From positions 1-45,345 of the forward strand of contig URAI01000009.1 in the NCBI GenBank assembly GCA_900545725.1: 45,345 nt of DNA. Reading direction: 5' to 3'. Positions 1-7,793 of this stretch are shown piece after piece (within the stretch, counting starts at the first letter, position 1; each line of letters starts with the position of its first letter). The notes under the pieces are model-generated. The model was given only the letters and a program-made list of their open reading frames with translations. It searched no databases and had not been told where the DNA came from. Origin of the DNA: an uncultured Eubacterium sp. (GTDB taxonomy: Bacteria > Bacillota > Clostridia > Lachnospirales > Lachnospiraceae). Both the position numbers and the translations under genes were made by a program.

Positions 1-13
1 CCATCAGCGTACA

Positions 14-71
14 AATCTTACATATCAGCCACAGCCTGCCCGTCTCTACACCCCGTATTTCAACAAATCTC
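14..71 (-). repeat. Left copy of a gene-end repeat
   Basis: Bases 14-53 are the exact reverse complement of the last 40 bases of the window (45306-45345). After a 3-4 base mismatch the match resumes for 12 bases (58-69 with 45291-45302). This copy begins a few bases after the stop codon of the minus-strand DUF885 gene, and the other copy begins a few bases after the uvrC stop, so both have the same orientation relative to the gene they follow. That suggests a dispersed post-gene element. It runs off the window on the right, so its full length is unknown. Confidence 0.85.
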
Positions 72-74
72 AAT

Positions 75-2033
75 TTAAGACTGTTCCATCCACAGCTTTA
101 GCTGTGTATTTAATGTATCAAATGATACAGGTCCGGTATCCATTATAAAACGGTGAAATTCTTTCAGGTTGAAACTATCTTTAAGCTGCTGTTTTGCAGT
201 TTCCTTCAGTTCAGAAAATCCAATATATCCAAGAACATATTTACAATAGTTGCCGGGTTCACTTATCATTGATTTATATATGTCAGATGCGGCATTTTTA
301 TCAAAGCCATAATCATTTAGAAAATTCGCAGTATTTTCCTCGTCCCAGCCATAATAGTTGATTCCGATATCCATTTTTGCATATAGACAAAGAACGGCTG
401 CATAGTTAGCCTGCGCAATCTGGTTTAATGCATAGTTTCCCGTATCGGCATACTGATATGAATGAACCTCGCAGTAGGTTGCCCAGCCCTCTAAAAAGCC
501 GGACGGCTGGATGACAAATCTTATTGGGTCGGGATTGCTGCTTGTAAAATAAGTCATCTGATACATATGTCCGGGATATCCTTCGTGTGCAAGTGTCGCA
601 TAGAGTGTGTTACTGTCAGATTCAGTAGGATTAATATATATTGAGTTGACTGAAAGGTTATCAAGCTGTGGCGTAAAATACATTGCAGGACTTGCATAAT
701 CTTTAAGCGAATCAGATATATATTCAATGCTGTAATTAACATCAGGTGCATCGGGAAAATCATTTTTGATTTTTGACTTAAGGTCTGTAAGTATCAAATC
801 CGGTTTTGTTATATTGAAGCTGAAAGCATCAGCCTTAGCTGAAAGTGTTGTATCGTTGGCAAGCAGCCGCTGCATGGTTATAAGGTTCTTTTTTAAATAG
901 CGGTCAGTAAGACCGTTTAATTCCCCGACTGATTTAGACCAGCCAAGATTAGACTGTAACAGGTATTCAAAATATTTGTCACCGTTAGGATAATTACATA
1001 AGCCTCCTTTATAACGGTTGGTTCCAACAAGTGAACTAAGGCTGTCGGCAAGCAGGTTGTAGCCCCTTATAAGATGTTCATCTATGGCAGTCTGGTTATG
1101 TTTTATGTATTCATTTTTCTTATCATTTGGAATATCACTAAGATGTCCGATTTTTTCAATAAATGTTGTTGTAAGAAAACCATCGGATGCTGATGAGGCA
1201 AATTCCCTGCACTGGTCAATTATTTCTGATGCAAGGGTATCTTCCATAAAATAACCGTTATCACTTCTTAATTTTTCATAATCGGCAATGCTTTGGAAAA
1301 ATTCATCAGTATCCTCAAGCAGTGTAAGATATTCTGTGACATCCTTTTCTTCTTCAAATGAATATTCGGCAAATATCAAAGGAAGCTCTATCTGTATGCC
1401 GACTGTAGTTGAAAGCTGTGTATTAAACATATACAGGTCACTATATTCAAGTCCGGTTTCCAGATTTTTTTTAAGTTCATCATAGGTAAGACGCTGACTT
1501 TTTGACAGAGTGGAGGTATCAAAGGATAGCAGTTTATTAAGAGTTTCTGTTAGTTCATTGGTACCATCTAAGCTGTCGGTATTAAATCTTCCAAGTGTTA
1601 CATCATAGTCATCAATGCCAAAGTCTGACGGATGTTCTAAAAGAGAGTGCATTGTCAGGGTATCAGAAGCTACGGATTCACAAAAAAGTTCATGTGTAAA
1701 TTGTGCAAAGGCTTCATTATCTGTGTCACTATAAGTATAATCATCAGCAGATGAATTATCAGAAGATGTCTGTAAATTGTAACTGTTATTATTTACATCG
1801 TGTCTGTCCAAAGATGGAAGGGAACATCCGGCTATACCGAATATAAAAATAATGCTTAAAATAATACTTAAAATAACGTTGATATTTATAATATGGTTCT
1901 GGGGGGAATGGTTATTTATAGCAACGTTATTTATAATATCGTTATTTATAACATTGTTATTTATAACATTGTTATTTATAACATTGTTATCGTTGGGGAA
2001 GTTTTCAGACTTTGAATTGCAAAATAACTTCAT
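75..2033 (-). CDS. DUF885-family putative metallopeptidase, lipoprotein
   Basis: The 652-residue product resembles DUF885 proteins, a family of presumed zinc peptidases. The key signature is HEGYPGH in the C-terminal half, where the two histidines and the glutamate fit a metal-binding site. A hydrophobic stretch near residues 50-70 ends in a lipobox (IAGC), so the protein is probably a lipid-anchored enzyme on the outer face of the membrane. The start is backed by a GGAG Shine-Dalgarno (SD) sequence about 8 bases upstream. Oddly, this start places about 48 Asn/Ile/Val-rich residues before the signal sequence, encoded by a 15-bp tandem repeat; no other ATG, GTG or TTG start is seen nearer the signal. 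The family is well recognised but its substrate is unknown. Confidence 0.8.
   Translation of the reverse strand: MKLFCNSKSENFPNDNNVINNNVINNNVINNDIINNVAINNHSPQNHIININVILSIILSIIFIFGIAGCSLPSLDRHDVNNNSYNLQTSSDNSSADDYTYSDTDNEAFAQFTHELFCESVASDTLTMHSLLEHPSDFGIDDYDVTLGRFNTDSLDGTNELTETLNKLLSFDTSTLSKSQRLTYDELKKNLETGLEYSDLYMFNTQLSTTVGIQIELPLIFAEYSFEEEKDVTEYLTLLEDTDEFFQSIADYEKLRSDNGYFMEDTLASEIIDQCREFASSASDGFLTTTFIEKIGHLSDIPNDKKNEYIKHNQTAIDEHLIRGYNLLADSLSSLVGTNRYKGGLCNYPNGDKYFEYLLQSNLGWSKSVGELNGLTDRYLKKNLITMQRLLANDTTLSAKADAFSFNITKPDLILTDLKSKIKNDFPDAPDVNYSIEYISDSLKDYASPAMYFTPQLDNLSVNSIYINPTESDSNTLYATLAHEGYPGHMYQMTYFTSSNPDPIRFVIQPSGFLEGWATYCEVHSYQYADTGNYALNQIAQANYAAVLCLYAKMDIGINYYGWDEENTANFLNDYGFDKNAASDIYKSMISEPGNYCKYVLGYIGFSELKETAKQQLKDSFNLKEFHRFIMDTGPVSFDTLNTQLKLWMEQS
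1911..1991 (+). repeat. 15-bp tandem repeat inside the DUF885 gene
   Basis: Five consecutive 15-bp units (GTTATTTATAACATT or one- to four-base variants) plus a partial sixth. Units three to five are identical. Fifteen is a multiple of three, so gain or loss of units keeps the reading frame and only lengthens or shortens the Asn/Ile/Val-rich N-terminal stretch of the lipoprotein. Each unit contains the short inverted repeat GTTAT/ATAAC. Confidence 0.9.
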
Positions 2034-2172
2034 ATTTCAATCTCCATTTCCATTTCTATTTCTACAAAATATGCAAATATAAATCCGTTTAATATCATAA
2101 ATTTTCATCTGTTTAGAAAAATAATTATTTAATAAAATGTGGTGAGTCAGGCAGGAATTGCAATCCGCTAAA

Positions 2173-2224
2173 ATAACTAAAGGTTATTTTATAACTAAAA
2201 GTTATTTTATAACTAAAGGTTATT
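2173..2224 (+). repeat. 18-bp tandem hairpin repeat
   Basis: Almost three copies of ATAACTAAAGGTTATTTT; the middle copy has one substitution. Each copy can fold as a small hairpin (ATAAC/GTTAT). It lies in the roughly 300-bp gap upstream of the minus-strand lipoprotein gene. The rest of 2034-2337 is AT-rich with no recognisable gene; 2226-2240 repeats exactly at 30475-30489. Confidence 0.85.
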
Positions 2225-2409
2225 CGGACTTGTGTTTACAGCCTGCGGATATTATTATAACATTAATATTCATATAGTGTATATATTATGATTTTGTATT
2301 TTATGGGCAGAAGAAAAAGCAACTGTGTAAATTTCCAGTGTTTCTTTATGACAAGTCAGATCTGATGGAAGAAGAAAAATTGCCTGCGGAATGGAGACCG
2401 GCTATAATA

Positions 2410-2553
2410 ATTAAGGATAAGAATATAGATGATGGAAAAGAATTTAACTGGGGCAGGACATCCGGGGATTATGCAAAGTTCAGGGATATATATACTGATG
2501 AATTTGATGTGTTACATTACGCTGCAGTTGCAGATTTAAGGGTCAGAAAGTAA
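2410..2553 (+). pseudogene. Remnant of a class I SAM-dependent methyltransferase
   Basis: About 48 codons in one frame, ending in a stop. The first part (DKNIDDGKEFNWGRTSGDYA, then KFRDIYTDEF) matches from memory the N-terminus of a class I SAM-dependent methyltransferase family common in Firmicutes. The last part (DVLHYAAVADLRVRK) resembles the C-terminal strand of such proteins. The SAM-binding core is absent, so this looks like a gene with a large in-frame internal deletion. An ATG at 2338 would extend the frame upstream, but that part overlaps an intergenic repeat also seen near 42456 and has no SD. Function is presumed lost. Confidence 0.5.
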
Positions 2554-2573
2554 ATGCGGATATTAATAGATAC

Positions 2574-2602
2574 TTGACATATTATCCCTTTTTTTCTATG
2601 AT
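2574..2602 (+). promoter_or_regulatory. Sigma-A type promoter for metG
   Basis: TTGACA at 2574-2579, a 17-base spacer, then TATGAT at 2597-2602. This predicts a leader of about 127 bases before metG. No T-box signature (the conserved AGGGTGG..ACCGCG region) was found in that leader. Confidence 0.7.
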
Positions 2603-2736
2603 TAAAGCTATGGTTTTAAAGAGTCTGATATAATAAATTAATAGACGGTTTAAAGCAGCCAAATGTATTTAATCCGCATTGTTAGTCAGATAATCTTATA
2701 TATAGACACATTTTAATAATTAACGGAGGTATAAAG

Positions 2737-4743
2737 ATGCCACAGAATAAAGGACCATTTTATATGACAACGGCTATTGCTTATACATCAGGCAAGCCAC
2801 ATATTGGTAATACTTATGAAATTGTACTTGCAGACAGTATTGCACGTTTTAAAAGACAGCAGGGTTACGATGTACGTTTCCAGACAGGAACAGACGAACA
2901 TGGACAGAAGATTGAATTAAAGGCAGAGGAAGCCGGAATTACACCTAAGGAATTTGTAGATAACGTATCTACAGAGATTAAAAGAATATGGGATCTTATG
3001 AATACATCATATGATAAGTTTATAAGAACAACAGATGCTGACCATGAAAAACAGGTTCAGAAGATATTTAAGAAGTTGTACGATAAAGGAGATATTTACA
3101 AGGGACATTACGAAGGAATGTATTGTACACCTTGCGAATCTTTCTTTACAGCTTCACAGCTTGTAGATGGAAAATGTCCTGACTGTGGCAGACCATGCCA
3201 GCCTGCTAAGGAAGAGGCATATTTCTTTAAGATGAGCAAATACGCTGACAGACTTATTAAGCATATTGAGGAGCATCCGGAATTTATACAGCCTGAATCA
3301 CGTAAGAATGAGATGATGAATAACTTCCTTAAGAAGGGTCTTCAGGATTTATGTGTTTCAAGAACTTCATTCAAATGGGGTATTCCTGTTGACTTTGATG
3401 ATAAGCATGTTATATATGTGTGGATAGATGCGCTTAGTAACTATATCACAGGTCTTGGATATGATGTAGATGGTAATAATGATGAATTATTTAATAAGTA
3501 CTGGCCTGCAGACCTTCACCTTATAGGTAAGGATATTTTAAGATTCCACACAATCTACTGGCCAATTATGCTTATGGCACTTGACCTTCCACTTCCTAAG
3601 CAGGTATTTGGTCATCCTTGGTTATTACAGGGCGATGGCAAGATGAGTAAGTCTAAGGGAAATGTTATCTATGCAGATGACCTTGTAGATATGTTCGGTG
3701 TTGATGCCGTAAGATATTTTGTACTTCACGAGATGCCATTTGAAAATGATGGTGTTATAACATGGGAGCTTCTTGTTGAGAGAATGAATTCTGAGCTTGC
3801 AAATACACTTGGTAATCTTGTAAACAGAACTATTGCCATGTCTAATAAGTATTTTGGCGGAGTTGTTACTAAGACCGGTGTTACAAGCGATGGTGCAGGT
3901 ACAGATGAAGATGGTAACAGTCTTGATTTTGATGCAGACCTTAAGGCAGTCGTTACAGGAACTAAGGCTAAGGTTGAGGATAAGATGTCAACACTTCATG
4001 TAGCTGATGCCATGACAGAGATATTTGCTTTATTTAAGAGATGTAATAAATATATTGACGAGACTATGCCTTGGGCACTTGCTAAGGATGAGACTAAGAA
4101 AGACAGACTTGCAGAGGTATTATATAATCTTGTTGAGGGTATCACAATCGGAGCTAATCTTTTAATTTCATATATGCCTGAAACAGCAGAGAAGATATTT
4201 GCACAGTTATATCCGGATGCACCAAAGACAGCTAACAGGGATATGGATGATTTAGATAAGTTTGGTTTAAGAGAGAGCGGCTTAAAGGTTACTGATAAGC
4301 CGGAAATCCTCTTTGCAAGACTTGACCTTGAGGAAGTGTTAAAGAAGGCAGAACAGATTCAGGAAGCACAGCGTAAGGCATCGGGAGCAGTTAAGTATCC
4401 TGAGGTTGAGAAAAAGCCTGAAATTACAATAGATGATTTTGATAAGATTCAGATTCAGGTTGGCGAGGTATTAAAGTGTGAGCCTGTTAAGAAAGCTAAG
4501 AAGCTTCTTGTATCACAGATAAGAGTTGGCGATGAGGTAAGACAGATTGTATCAGGAATTGCTAATTATTATAAGCCTGAGGAAATGGTTGGCAAGAAGG
4601 TTGCTGTCATTACTAACTTAAAGCCGTGTAAGTTATGCGGTGTTGAATCACAGGGTATGATTCTTGCAGCAGGTGATGATGAAGGTAATTTATCAGTTCT
4701 TACAACAGATAAGGATATGATAGCCGGAAGTGAGATCAGATAG
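2737..4743 (+). CDS. metG: Methionine--tRNA ligase
   Basis: Charges tRNA-Met with methionine in the cytoplasm. The 668-residue product has the class I signature PHIGN at residues 21-25 and KMSKS near residue 302. A zinc knuckle of two CxxC pairs lies near residues 130-150 (CTPC and CPDC). The C-terminal ~110 residues (from about IDDFDKIQIQVG) form the EMAPII/Arc1-like tRNA-binding domain found in full-length dimeric bacterial enzymes. A GGAGGT SD sits 7 bases before the ATG. It is apparently transcribed alone from the promoter at 2574; a large inverted-repeat element follows 32 bases after the stop. Confidence 0.97.
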   Translation: MPQNKGPFYMTTAIAYTSGKPHIGNTYEIVLADSIARFKRQQGYDVRFQTGTDEHGQKIELKAEEAGITPKEFVDNVSTEIKRIWDLMNTSYDKFIRTTDADHEKQVQKIFKKLYDKGDIYKGHYEGMYCTPCESFFTASQLVDGKCPDCGRPCQPAKEEAYFFKMSKYADRLIKHIEEHPEFIQPESRKNEMMNNFLKKGLQDLCVSRTSFKWGIPVDFDDKHVIYVWIDALSNYITGLGYDVDGNNDELFNKYWPADLHLIGKDILRFHTIYWPIMLMALDLPLPKQVFGHPWLLQGDGKMSKSKGNVIYADDLVDMFGVDAVRYFVLHEMPFENDGVITWELLVERMNSELANTLGNLVNRTIAMSNKYFGGVVTKTGVTSDGAGTDEDGNSLDFDADLKAVVTGTKAKVEDKMSTLHVADAMTEIFALFKRCNKYIDETMPWALAKDETKKDRLAEVLYNLVEGITIGANLLISYMPETAEKIFAQLYPDAPKTANRDMDDLDKFGLRESGLKVTDKPEILFARLDLEEVLKKAEQIQEAQRKASGAVKYPEVEKKPEITIDDFDKIQIQVGEVLKCEPVKKAKKLLVSQIRVGDEVRQIVSGIANYYKPEEMVGKKVAVITNLKPCKLCGVESQGMILAAGDDEGNLSVLTTDKDMIAGSEIR

Positions 4744-4775
4744 TTTTTGTTTTTTAAATTAACTTGTTGAGATAG

Positions 4776-5005
4776 GCAGGCGGGAGCTTGTATATTTTAT
4801 TTTGGAAAGATGGAGAATGTCAGGTTTCTCTAAAGATGAGCAAAAGTAAGTTTATGCCGGTTGGGTCGCGTTAAATTGACATCCATGTCAATTAACGCTC
4901 GATTGCACGTCCTGTGCAATCGCCCCAAGGTATTGAAAGCTCATCTTAAGAGAAACCTGACATTCTCCATAAAATCCAAAATAAAATATACAAGCTCCCG
5001 CCTGC
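4776..5005. repeat. Long inverted-repeat element with internal hairpins
   Basis: Arms at 4776-4841 and 4939-5005 are near-perfect reverse complements over about 66 bases. The 97-base centre holds a short helix (4861-4868 with 4921-4928) enclosing two strong hairpins: 4868-4882 with 4885-4898 (14-15 bp) and 4901-4908 with 4914-4921 (8 bp, 5-base loop). The whole could fold as a long stem capped by a branched junction. No reading frame of note and no clear target-site duplication were seen. It fits a non-autonomous MITE-like repeat or a structured transcribed element; because it begins 32 bases after metG it may also end metG transcripts. Confidence 0.85.
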
Positions 5006-5211
5006 TTTATTGAAAGGGTAGATTTGTGAAATTAATTTAAAAATAGAGGATGAGGTTAAGAAGTCTCTATTTAGTATTGATTTCATATAATATAAATGAG
5101 CAAAATTAAAACTTGCCCATTTATAGATAGTAAGTATGTGGATTAAGGAATGAAAAATATGTGAAATAATTGTCATTGTATTTTTTTTTAGTATTTATAT
5201 GACTTGAAAAT

Positions 5212-5220
5212 TGATATAAT
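5212..5220 (+). promoter_or_regulatory. Extended -10 promoter for the oxidoreductase pair
   Basis: TGATATAAT is an extended -10 element about 100 bases before the first oxidoreductase. No good -35 was found at the right distance. The rest of 5006-5211 is AT-rich with nothing recognisable. Confidence 0.45.
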
Positions 5221-5323
5221 TAAAAATAATTAGATTAATAATTAATCAGACTGGCTGATGATTAACAAATATATATAGAATTTGTAATATCAGGAGGCTG
5301 ATAAGAAAGAGGTATGGAATTTA

Positions 5324-6406
5324 ATGAGCAAATATCATTTTATAATAGTTGGTTCGGGCTGGCGTTCTCTTTATTATGTGAGAGTGGCTAAGGCATTGCC
5401 GGATATTTTCCAGCTTGATGCCATGTTATGCAGGACTAAGGAAAAAGCTGATAAGATGGCAGAAGAATTGTCGATAAATACAACAACATCAATACAGGAG
5501 TGTGTGGATTATAAGCCGGATTTTGCGGTTATAGCCGTTAATAAGCAGAGTGTTTGTGAAGTTGCAATGGAGTGGATGGACAGAGGCATAACAGTTCTTT
5601 CAGAAACACCGGCTGCGCTTAGCGTAGAACAGTTAAAGAAACTTTATGAATATTATAATGCAGGAAAGAAACAGGTGGTTGCTGAACAGTATAGGAATTA
5701 TCCATCTAATAAAGCAGCTATCAGGCTTATTGAAAGTGGTATATTAGGTGATGTAAGCTGTATGAATATTTCTCTTGCACATGAGTATCATGGATTTAGT
5801 CTTATCAGGGCATATTTAGGTATAACTGCAGGTGATAATTATAATGTGTCTGCAAAAATATATGAATTTCCGACTACACAGACGCTTACAAGATATGATA
5901 AATATATGGATGGAAGAGTAGCAGATAAGAAAAGATGCATAGCAACATTTGAATTTGATAATGGAAAGGTTGCATGGTATGACTTTGATTCTGAACAATA
6001 TCGTTCTCCTATAAGAAAAAATACAGTTAAGGTTCAGGGCGTGCGTGGAGAAATGATTGATGATACGATATATTATCTTGATGATAATAATGAGGGATGT
6101 ACTGAAAAAATCAAAACGGAAATAAGAACTACGGCAACAGATAATGAAAATCCTAATCTGTCTACGATATGTGAGGTTGAGAAAATAACATGTAATGGTA
6201 AAGTGTTATATGAACCTGAATGGGGCATGTGTAATCTCACAGAAGATGAGACAGCCATTGCCGCACTTATGGAAGGAACGGCTATGTACAGCAGAGGCGA
6301 GGCGGATTCACCATATCCAATAGAAGATGCTCTGGCTGATGCGTATGCTGCCATCTTATTAGAAGAGGCGGCTAAGACAGGCAAAAAGATATATAGTAAA
6401 CTATAA
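5324..6406 (+). CDS. Gfo/Idh/MocA-family oxidoreductase, atypical
   Basis: The 360-residue protein has the N-terminal Rossmann fold of the Gfo/Idh/MocA family (IIVGSGWRS near residues 7-15, IAVNK near 70-74) and the larger C-terminal domain. Members usually oxidise or reduce sugar or cyclitol hydroxyls with NAD(P)H. Here the family's EKP motif, whose lysine is normally catalytic, reads ETP at residues 94-96, and the usual glycine-rich GGGxLxDxGxH stretch is not evident. It may be inactive, or may work only with the normal-looking paralogue encoded 42 bases downstream. The start chosen has an AGAGGT SD 10 bases upstream; an ATG at 5314 is out of frame. Confidence 0.8.
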   Translation: MSKYHFIIVGSGWRSLYYVRVAKALPDIFQLDAMLCRTKEKADKMAEELSINTTTSIQECVDYKPDFAVIAVNKQSVCEVAMEWMDRGITVLSETPAALSVEQLKKLYEYYNAGKKQVVAEQYRNYPSNKAAIRLIESGILGDVSCMNISLAHEYHGFSLIRAYLGITAGDNYNVSAKIYEFPTTQTLTRYDKYMDGRVADKKRCIATFEFDNGKVAWYDFDSEQYRSPIRKNTVKVQGVRGEMIDDTIYYLDDNNEGCTEKIKTEIRTTATDNENPNLSTICEVEKITCNGKVLYEPEWGMCNLTEDETAIAALMEGTAMYSRGEADSPYPIEDALADAYAAILLEEAAKTGKKIYSKL

Positions 6407-6448
6407 TAAAGGGTATATGATAAAGGTGCTTAGGGAAAGGAGATTGGT

Positions 6449-7630
6449 ATGACTAATAAAATATTAAATGCCGCACTTATAGGTGTTGGCAATATGGGTA
6501 AGAAATATGTGGATATGATAGTTTCAGGCAAAGTATCAAATATGAAACTTACAGCAATAGTAATCAGAAGAGATGAACTTATGGAGTGGGGAAAGTCACT
6601 TGTAAATATTGATGGACAACCTGTAAAAATATTCAGAAGTGCAGATGAGATGTTTGAAGAGGAAGCTGATAATATAAAAAAAAGCGGCGGTTCTAATACA
6701 TTATATGATGCAGTTATTATTGCAACTCCACATAAAACACATGCAAGCCTTGCATTAAAAGCATTTGAGCTTGGTAAAGATGTATTATGTGACAAACCGG
6801 CGGCTTCTGATATCGGAGAAGCACTTGATATGACGGAGGCTTCTAAAAAACATAACAGTATATATGGAATGGTATTTCATCAGAGATTATATCCTAAATA
6901 TATGAAAATTAAACAAATGATAGATAATGGCGAGCTCGGCCAGCTAAAAAGGGTATGCCTTATTAATTCAAGATATCTTAGAACCTCACACTACCATAAA
7001 TCGGGTTTGTGGAGAAGCAGTTTTGCAGGAGAGGGTGGTGGAGCTCTTATTAATCAGGGACAGCACATTCTTGATATGTTCCAGTATCTTTTTGGGATGC
7101 CGCAAAGAATGTTTGCATTGATACCATTTGGAAAATATAATGATTTTGCTGTAGACGATGAAGATACTATTATTATGGATTATGATAATGGGATGACAGC
7201 AACATTTATTTTAACAACGGGTGAAGCGGTTTATGAAGAAAGAATGGAAATTATAGGAACAAAGGCGAAGATACTTCTTGAGGATGATATATTAACAATA
7301 ACACGACACAGGGATGTTGAAGAGTATATTAAGACAGAGAATGTCAATTCAAGAGAAAATATGAAATTTACACAGGAAGTTATAGAATTTGCAAAACAGC
7401 CTGAGCCGTATATAGAATTACTTGAGAAATTTGCAAGGTCGTGTATAGAACATAATGATAAATATCTTGTTGCCGGCGCAGAAGAAGGAATTAATTCACT
7501 TATGTTATGTGCAGGAGCTTATTATTCGGCATGCACAAATATGCAGGTAGAGCTTCCGCTAGACAGATATGAATATAAGAAGCTTATGGATGAGCTTATA
7601 GCAAGAGAGCAGGGAATTAAAAATATATAA
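6449..7630 (+). CDS. Gfo/Idh/MocA-family oxidoreductase
   Basis: The 393-residue protein has a Rossmann nucleotide site (IGVGNMG near residues 11-17). It has the family's (E/D)KP catalytic motif as DKP at 115-117, and a GGGALINQGQH stretch matching the substrate/catalytic segment, retaining the histidine but with Asn for the usual Asp. It is probably an NAD(P)-dependent dehydrogenase of a sugar or related polyol. The gene follows its atypical paralogue by 42 bases with its own GGAGA SD, so the two are likely co-transcribed and could form a hetero-oligomer. They sit just upstream of the exosortase G operon, which hints at, but does not prove, a role in making a sugar used there. Confidence 0.88.
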   Translation: MTNKILNAALIGVGNMGKKYVDMIVSGKVSNMKLTAIVIRRDELMEWGKSLVNIDGQPVKIFRSADEMFEEEADNIKKSGGSNTLYDAVIIATPHKTHASLALKAFELGKDVLCDKPAASDIGEALDMTEASKKHNSIYGMVFHQRLYPKYMKIKQMIDNGELGQLKRVCLINSRYLRTSHYHKSGLWRSSFAGEGGGALINQGQHILDMFQYLFGMPQRMFALIPFGKYNDFAVDDEDTIIMDYDNGMTATFILTTGEAVYEERMEIIGTKAKILLEDDILTITRHRDVEEYIKTENVNSRENMKFTQEVIEFAKQPEPYIELLEKFARSCIEHNDKYLVAGAEEGINSLMLCAGAYYSACTNMQVELPLDRYEYKKLMDELIAREQGIKNI

Positions 7631-7688
7631 ACATATAGGTGGCTGTAATGAAAGTCTGCGCTGGCATTATTTTCAACTGATAAACGTA

Positions 7689-7718
7689 TTGACTTATGTA
7701 TATTGATAGATTTAATAT
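7689..7718 (+). promoter_or_regulatory. Possible promoter of the exosortase G operon
   Basis: TTGACT at 7689-7694 and a TTAATA/TAATAT -10 after 17-18 bases, about 75 bases before the first gene of the operon. The -10 match is only moderate. The 163-base gap shows no riboswitch that I recognise; in particular it lacks the c-di-GMP-I consensus. Confidence 0.4.
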
Positions 7719-7793
7719 ATATTTATATGCACATTGACTATAGCAGGAATATTTTTTGGATGTAGGATTTACGAGGAGGAGGCAAAAGACACA

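Noticed and set aside
2338..2409. Start of a small gene at 2338
   Set aside because: This stretch overlaps a dispersed intergenic repeat and has no SD; only the part from 2410 resembles protein sequence.
2602..2736. T-box or S-box leader before metG
   Set aside because: No AGGGTGG/ACCGCG antiterminator region or SAM riboswitch core is present in the ~130-base leader.
7631..7793. c-di-GMP riboswitch before the XrtG operon
   Set aside because: I looked for the GEMM core motifs because the glycosyltransferase is BcsA-like, but none was found.
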